A stretch of 64,000 nt of DNA from positions 4,154,001-4,218,000 of the forward strand of contig JALGAS010000005.1 of NCBI GenBank assembly GCA_023078685.1, written 5' to 3'. Positions within the stretch are counted from its first letter, which is position 1. Each line of letters starts with the position of its first letter. A model generated the notes under the pieces. That model was not told where the DNA came from. It saw only the letters and a program-made list of their open reading frames with translations, and did not search any database. Positions 60,545 through 64,000 of this stretch are shown in pieces. Source of the stretch: Neopestalotiopsis rosae (lineage: Eukaryota; Ascomycota; Sordariomycetes; Amphisphaeriales; Sporocadaceae). A program made the translations under genes and the position numbers.

Positions 60545-62160
60545 CTAAGAAACCCAATAAAAGCCGCGAGCTTTGGCATAGTCAACAAGATTTTGATTGA
60601 TAGTAATCCTCGAACCGTACATCTCCTCGTCAATTTTGAGCACGGTCACCACCGTGTTCAATAGGAAGGCGACAGATGAAGGACCATACAGCGCATGGCT
60701 ATCCTCGAAAAGAAACGGGATGCTTTGACAAATCATAGAAAGCGCTTCAGCATATTGCTTTCGGATTTGCGTCGTTTTGTCAACAATGCGGGCCGCGTCT
60801 GCGAAATTCAGTCTCTGTGAATGCACCAGGCAAATGGCAGTAAATGCCCAGTAATGAGTAAGAGCGTTAGCAGCTACCACGCTGTCGAACCAAAGCCATA
60901 TATCCTCGCCTCGGGGCGCATCCGCTGTGCGCGACCAATACAATGAGCCTGGCGATTTGCTTTCATACGTTTCTTTCCATGAGTCAAGTCGTTGTAAGAC
61001 TGATTCGAATTCATCCTGGAGCATACTTCTGTAGTTTTGGATATCATTCGATGATTGTATGGAGAGCAAATCGAACTTTTCAAGGATAGAAGCAATGGTG
61101 ACAGCTTCAGTGAGAAGTTTTTGCATTGGCGAGGGACTGATATATGAAAAGGGTATAGTTTTCCACGATTCATGTGCAATAAATGATTGACTCCGCGATA
61201 TAATGGATTGTAGGACCTAATAAGTATTATCAGATCGCTGCGACATGATGAAAACCATGAACGAACGTACCAGTAGTGGCCGGAACCCAACAAATAGTTT
61301 ATGGGGCACTCGCTGAGCAAAGAATGCCGGGCCGAGATTTCTAAACATACTGGCCAGGCCGTCAATATGTATCCTTGGGTCACCAGTCTGCGTGTTGACT
61401 AGAAGCTAGGTGATACTTGTCAGTCGGGTACTCGAGATCAAGCATGGCGGGCCCGCCTACCTCTGTCAAGGTCAAGCACATCATTGCTGCCAAGTGCTCG
61501 CAATTATACGTGCCATGGTCGTGCCGCAGACTTTGTCGCAAGAGACCCAGCGTAGATCCGTAAGATTGCCACAATGTAGCATACTTCACCGTATGCTGCG
61601 TTTGTTTTGAGGCGATTGACAATGCAAGAGTTCTGACAGCAGCCGGCAACACGGCAGATTTCCCGAAATCAATAATCAGTTCTGGGAGTGTCGCGACCCA
61701 GCCGCCACATATTCGTGGCTGTGTTTCTTGAGCCTGGGTAAGAAATTCCATCTCACTCCTGGGGACATAGCTGCGAACGATCATGTTCACGGCGTCTTGT
61801 AGAGCCGGTGGTGGGGTCAACGTCAAACCGAAATGGTTATGCTTAGTCCGTTGCTCTTGATCTAAGACTTGAGTCGAGGAAACACTTTGACTTGCAGAGA
61901 TTCTCCTTTTGTTCGATTTGCGAGTAATATGCGCGAATTGGTGGCTTCCGCTGTCAATTGAGACGAATTCAAAGTTACTCGAATAGCCAGCGCATTCTCT
62001 ACCGGTATGGCGACACTGGGAACATGACGGCTGTTTGCCATCGCACTAGCCGTTGTTGTAAATCGTAAGCATTCCGTAGCGGAACCTAGCAGCCATGAGA
62101 ACCTACACCAATTTTGTGGTCCCTGCATGTTTGGCAAACGTTCTTGTGCCGCAACTTCAT
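60545..62160 (-). CDS. Zn2Cys6 transcription factor (third), short form
   Basis: Four exons: 62107-62160, 61461-62045, 61271-61387 and 60545-61216, all phase 0, giving 475 aa. The zinc cluster begins nine residues from the start and is split by intron 1: CQTCRDHKIG / CDGKQPSCSQCRHTGREC (CX2CX6CX6CX2CX6C). Gly replaces the usual Lys before the third Cys. The remainder lacks the classical PF04082 start but has the fungal_trans_2-type pattern: MNMIVRSYV-like helix, CEHLAAMMCLTLTETGDPRIHIDGLASMFRNLGP and a C-terminal helical half ending RGFYWVS. The acceptor at 61388 restores the TGDPRIHIDGL stretch. It is divergent from the MBL-fold hydrolase and faces the sugar porter, so it is another candidate local regulator. 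Confidence 0.85.
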
Positions 62161-62789
62161 GATCCCTATAGTGTCGCTCAGTTTTCGGCAAGATTGTTGC
62201 GAGATAGGACAAATCAACAATTCCCACCTCTGAAGTCGCGAAATGCGATGTCTCTTGAGTCTTGCACAAAGGCCTGGAACCCCACTGGAAAGTCTTGGCG
62301 GGTTATGATACTGAACATGGATTAGTTTGAGAGTCTAATTCGTCCATGACAGAATCTCCAGCAGGTCCAAAGTCGCAGCCCTCATCTCATTCAAGCTTTA
62401 CCGAGTGATCCTTGCCTGTATGCGGGCATAGTTTCCGCCAAGAGGCTACCAAGTATCAAGGCACCCACGATACAGATCTAGATCTGGTTTACTACGTCGA
62501 CCCTGACCTATTTCTTACATAATGTTGAGGTTGACTTGGCGGTCTTAATAGGGAAAAGAGGAGAACAGCCTGGAAAATCATGACCACGAACTCATACCCG
62601 CGACATCAGGTTTCCAATTGCTGATAAATACATACAATCCAAGAGTTCCGCTCTAAATCTGCAATATATAAAGGGATGATCACTCAGTCATCCGCTGACT
62701 TCAAATCCTCGAAATGGTTTGTTAGAAAACAATTATCCAAGACAATCAATTTGATCATATCCTCAGACTCGAATAAGGACAGAGTCAAT
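62161..62789. promoter_or_regulatory. Divergent promoter of the third regulator and the MBL-fold hydrolase
   Basis: A TATA box (ATATATAAAG, 62664-62673) lies 117 bp before the MBL ATG at 62790. The in-frame ATG at 62676 is right at the TATA box and so cannot be the start. A CGG-N9-CCG lies at 62423-62437, but no N7 palindrome. Confidence 0.5.
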
Positions 62790-63629
62790 ATGGCGATACC
62801 TACCGAGTTCAAGAGCAAAGTGGCCATCACACACATCACAACAGCGTGTGCGATGCTGGAGTTTGACGGCGTCAAATTCCTCACTGACCCAGTCTTCGAC
62901 GACGCCCCGCAAGACTATGATCTTTCGCACTTGGCTGGCCTGAAGCCGGGCGAGCTCGTCCTGAGCGTCACCGAGGGCCCCAAGATTGGCATCAAGCAGC
63001 TCCCGGTCATTGACGGCGTCCTGCTCAGCCACGAAGACCACGTCGACAACCTGGACCAGACCGGCCGTCAGCTCCTTCTCGGCCGCCAGGTCATCACCAC
63101 GCCCGACGGTGCTCGGAACTTCGGCAACCATCCCGGTGTGTCTACCATCCAGCCCTGGCAGACTCTCACCTTTCACTTTGGCGGCGAAGAGTGGAGAATC
63201 ACCGGCACTCCGTGCGTGCATGTCCCTGGCGGAGAGGTGACCGGTTTCCTCCTACACAAGGACTCATTCGGTGTCCAGCTCGACGGCCGTCCAAACATTG
63301 TGTATTTCACCGGAGATACAATCCTATTGGAAGAGGAGATGAAGAAGCTTCGAGAGCAGTATCACGTCGTGATTGCTCTTGCCAACCTGGGGGTGGCCAT
63401 GTCCCCAGATCCCAACAGTCCCACGGGATTCGCAAAGATCACAATGGGAGGCGAAGATGATGTGAGAATGATGGAAATTTTGGGGGCAGACATCCTGGTG
63501 CCCATGCATTATGAATCGTGGTCGCACTTTACAGAAACTGGCAAAGCTCTCAAGGGTATTTTTGAGGATGCGGGGATCACGGAGAAAGTCCAATGGTTGA
63601 CTTCGGGAGCGAGAGTAACACTTATTTGA
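62790..63629 (+). CDS. Metallo-beta-lactamase-fold hydrolase, UlaG-like
   Basis: Single exon, 279 aa. An early strand (AMLEFDGVKFLTDPVF) is followed by the metal motif LLSHEDHVDNLD with His81, Asp83, His84 and Asp86, then CVHVPGGEVTGFLL, the ligand Asp in IVYFTGDTILL and a late VPMHYESW that supplies the last His. The architecture matches the UlaG/PF12706-like branch of the MBL superfamily, which includes L-ascorbate-6-phosphate lactonase, rather than beta-lactamases. In fungi such enzymes are mostly uncharacterised. It closes the candidate catabolic cluster. The start at 62790 is preferred over 62676 because of the TATA box; the extra 38 residues would be Ser/Lys-rich and unconserved-looking. 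Confidence 0.88.
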   Translation: MAIPTEFKSKVAITHITTACAMLEFDGVKFLTDPVFDDAPQDYDLSHLAGLKPGELVLSVTEGPKIGIKQLPVIDGVLLSHEDHVDNLDQTGRQLLLGRQVITTPDGARNFGNHPGVSTIQPWQTLTFHFGGEEWRITGTPCVHVPGGEVTGFLLHKDSFGVQLDGRPNIVYFTGDTILLEEEMKKLREQYHVVIALANLGVAMSPDPNSPTGFAKITMGGEDDVRMMEILGADILVPMHYESWSHFTETGKALKGIFEDAGITEKVQWLTSGARVTLI

Positions 63630-63764
63630 ACGAGTGTATGCACTGTGGGCCTAGGTAATACACACTTTTCGAGTATGTTAGATTCCGTCTAGCTCTATAT
63701 GATCAATCTTTCCTGAACTTCCTAAAGATGATTTATGCAGGTGTCGACTCTTGTCTCTAGTAAT

Positions 63765-64000
63765 CTATGCTGTAGCAATGCTGTTCACATCGACCTTCTG
63801 GCCCCTCAGTACGTAACCCTCCTCCTTGGCCTTGGCCCACTGGCCCTCCAAAAGACGAAGCCTATCGTCCCCACGAGGCACAAACCGCGCAGCAAAAGGC
63901 TTCGGTCCGCGGAAGCTCGTATCTTCCCACGCATCGTCAGTCAGATCCACCGGGGCCTCGACTCCGTCGACCACGGGCGGGCGGATCTCAAAGGCCCAGA
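63765..64000 (-). CDS. C-terminal end of an unrecognised gene, cut by the window edge
   Basis: An open minus-strand frame from the window edge to a stop at 63765 encodes about 78 residues: it includes FEIRPPVVDGVEAPVDLT, DDAWEDTSFRGPKPF and LLEGQWAKAKEEGYVLRG, ending in ATA. Codon use is GC-rich at third positions and the composition is protein-like, so it is probably real. I do not recognise the family from this tail. It is convergent with the MBL hydrolase, 135 bp apart. Confidence 0.6.
   Translation of the reverse strand, partial: WAFEIRPPVVDGVEAPVDLTDDAWEDTSFRGPKPFAARFVPRGDDRLRLLEGQWAKAKEEGYVLRGQKVDVNSIATA

Noticed and set aside
62676..62789. Upstream in-frame start for the MBL hydrolase
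   Set aside because: It abuts the TATA box (62664-62673), and the extra N-terminus looks like leader sequence.
1..64000. tRNA genes, rRNA, CRISPR arrays, intact transposons, polyketide synthase or NRPS genes
   Set aside because: None seen. I looked for B-box-like sequences, terminal inverted repeats, evenly spaced repeats and large multidomain frames. The scan was by eye, so short or diverged elements could be missed.

Overview
The window is nuclear DNA of a filamentous ascomycete (Pezizomycotina, probably a sordariomycete). The support is short GT-AG introns (about 50-170 nt), Zn2Cys6 regulators, a CFEM receptor-like protein, a PTH11/rhodopsin-type membrane protein, a HET-domain protein, and gene-free spacers up to 3.8 kb. 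I see no tRNA, rRNA, CRISPR array or intact transposon. All gene models were built by hand from reading frames and splice signals; exon coordinates are given with each entry.

Layout. 0-3 kb: a broken GH55 beta-1,3-glucanase relic at the edge and a HET-domain gene. 5.4-10.5 kb: three secreted proteins (GMC flavoenzyme, small six-cysteine protein, two-domain protein with a run of Lys-Arg sites). 11.6-15.5 kb: a BBE/6-HDNO-like flavoenzyme lacking the usual flavin-linking His, and a cytochrome b5-fused sphingolipid delta-8 desaturase. 19-24 kb: an unrecognised ORF and a PTH11-like membrane protein. 24.3-31.7 kb: a compact enzyme group (P450, sulfatase, medium-chain reductase, alpha/beta hydrolase). 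35.5-44.3 kb: a CFEM receptor-like protein, a secreted bicovalent-type BBE oxidase, a gene frameshifted in a homopolymer, and a six-exon secreted protein.

45.8-63.6 kb is the most coherent region and looks like a nutrient-catabolic cluster. It holds a Dal5-type MFS permease, a COG3618-like amidohydrolase, two convergent Zn2Cys6 regulators, a D-2-hydroxyacid dehydrogenase, an SMP-30 lactonase, a sugar/quinate-type MFS porter, a third Zn2Cys6 regulator and a metallo-beta-lactamase-fold hydrolase. Five copies of the palindrome CGG-N7-CCG lie in the promoters of its transporters and enzymes. Two are 21 bp apart in the promoter shared by the lactonase and the sugar porter, which also has an inverted pair of CreA-type GCGGGG sites. 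My reading is import and breakdown of a sugar acid or lactone under a pathway-specific Zn2Cys6 regulator and carbon catabolite repression. The substrate is not visible from sequence.
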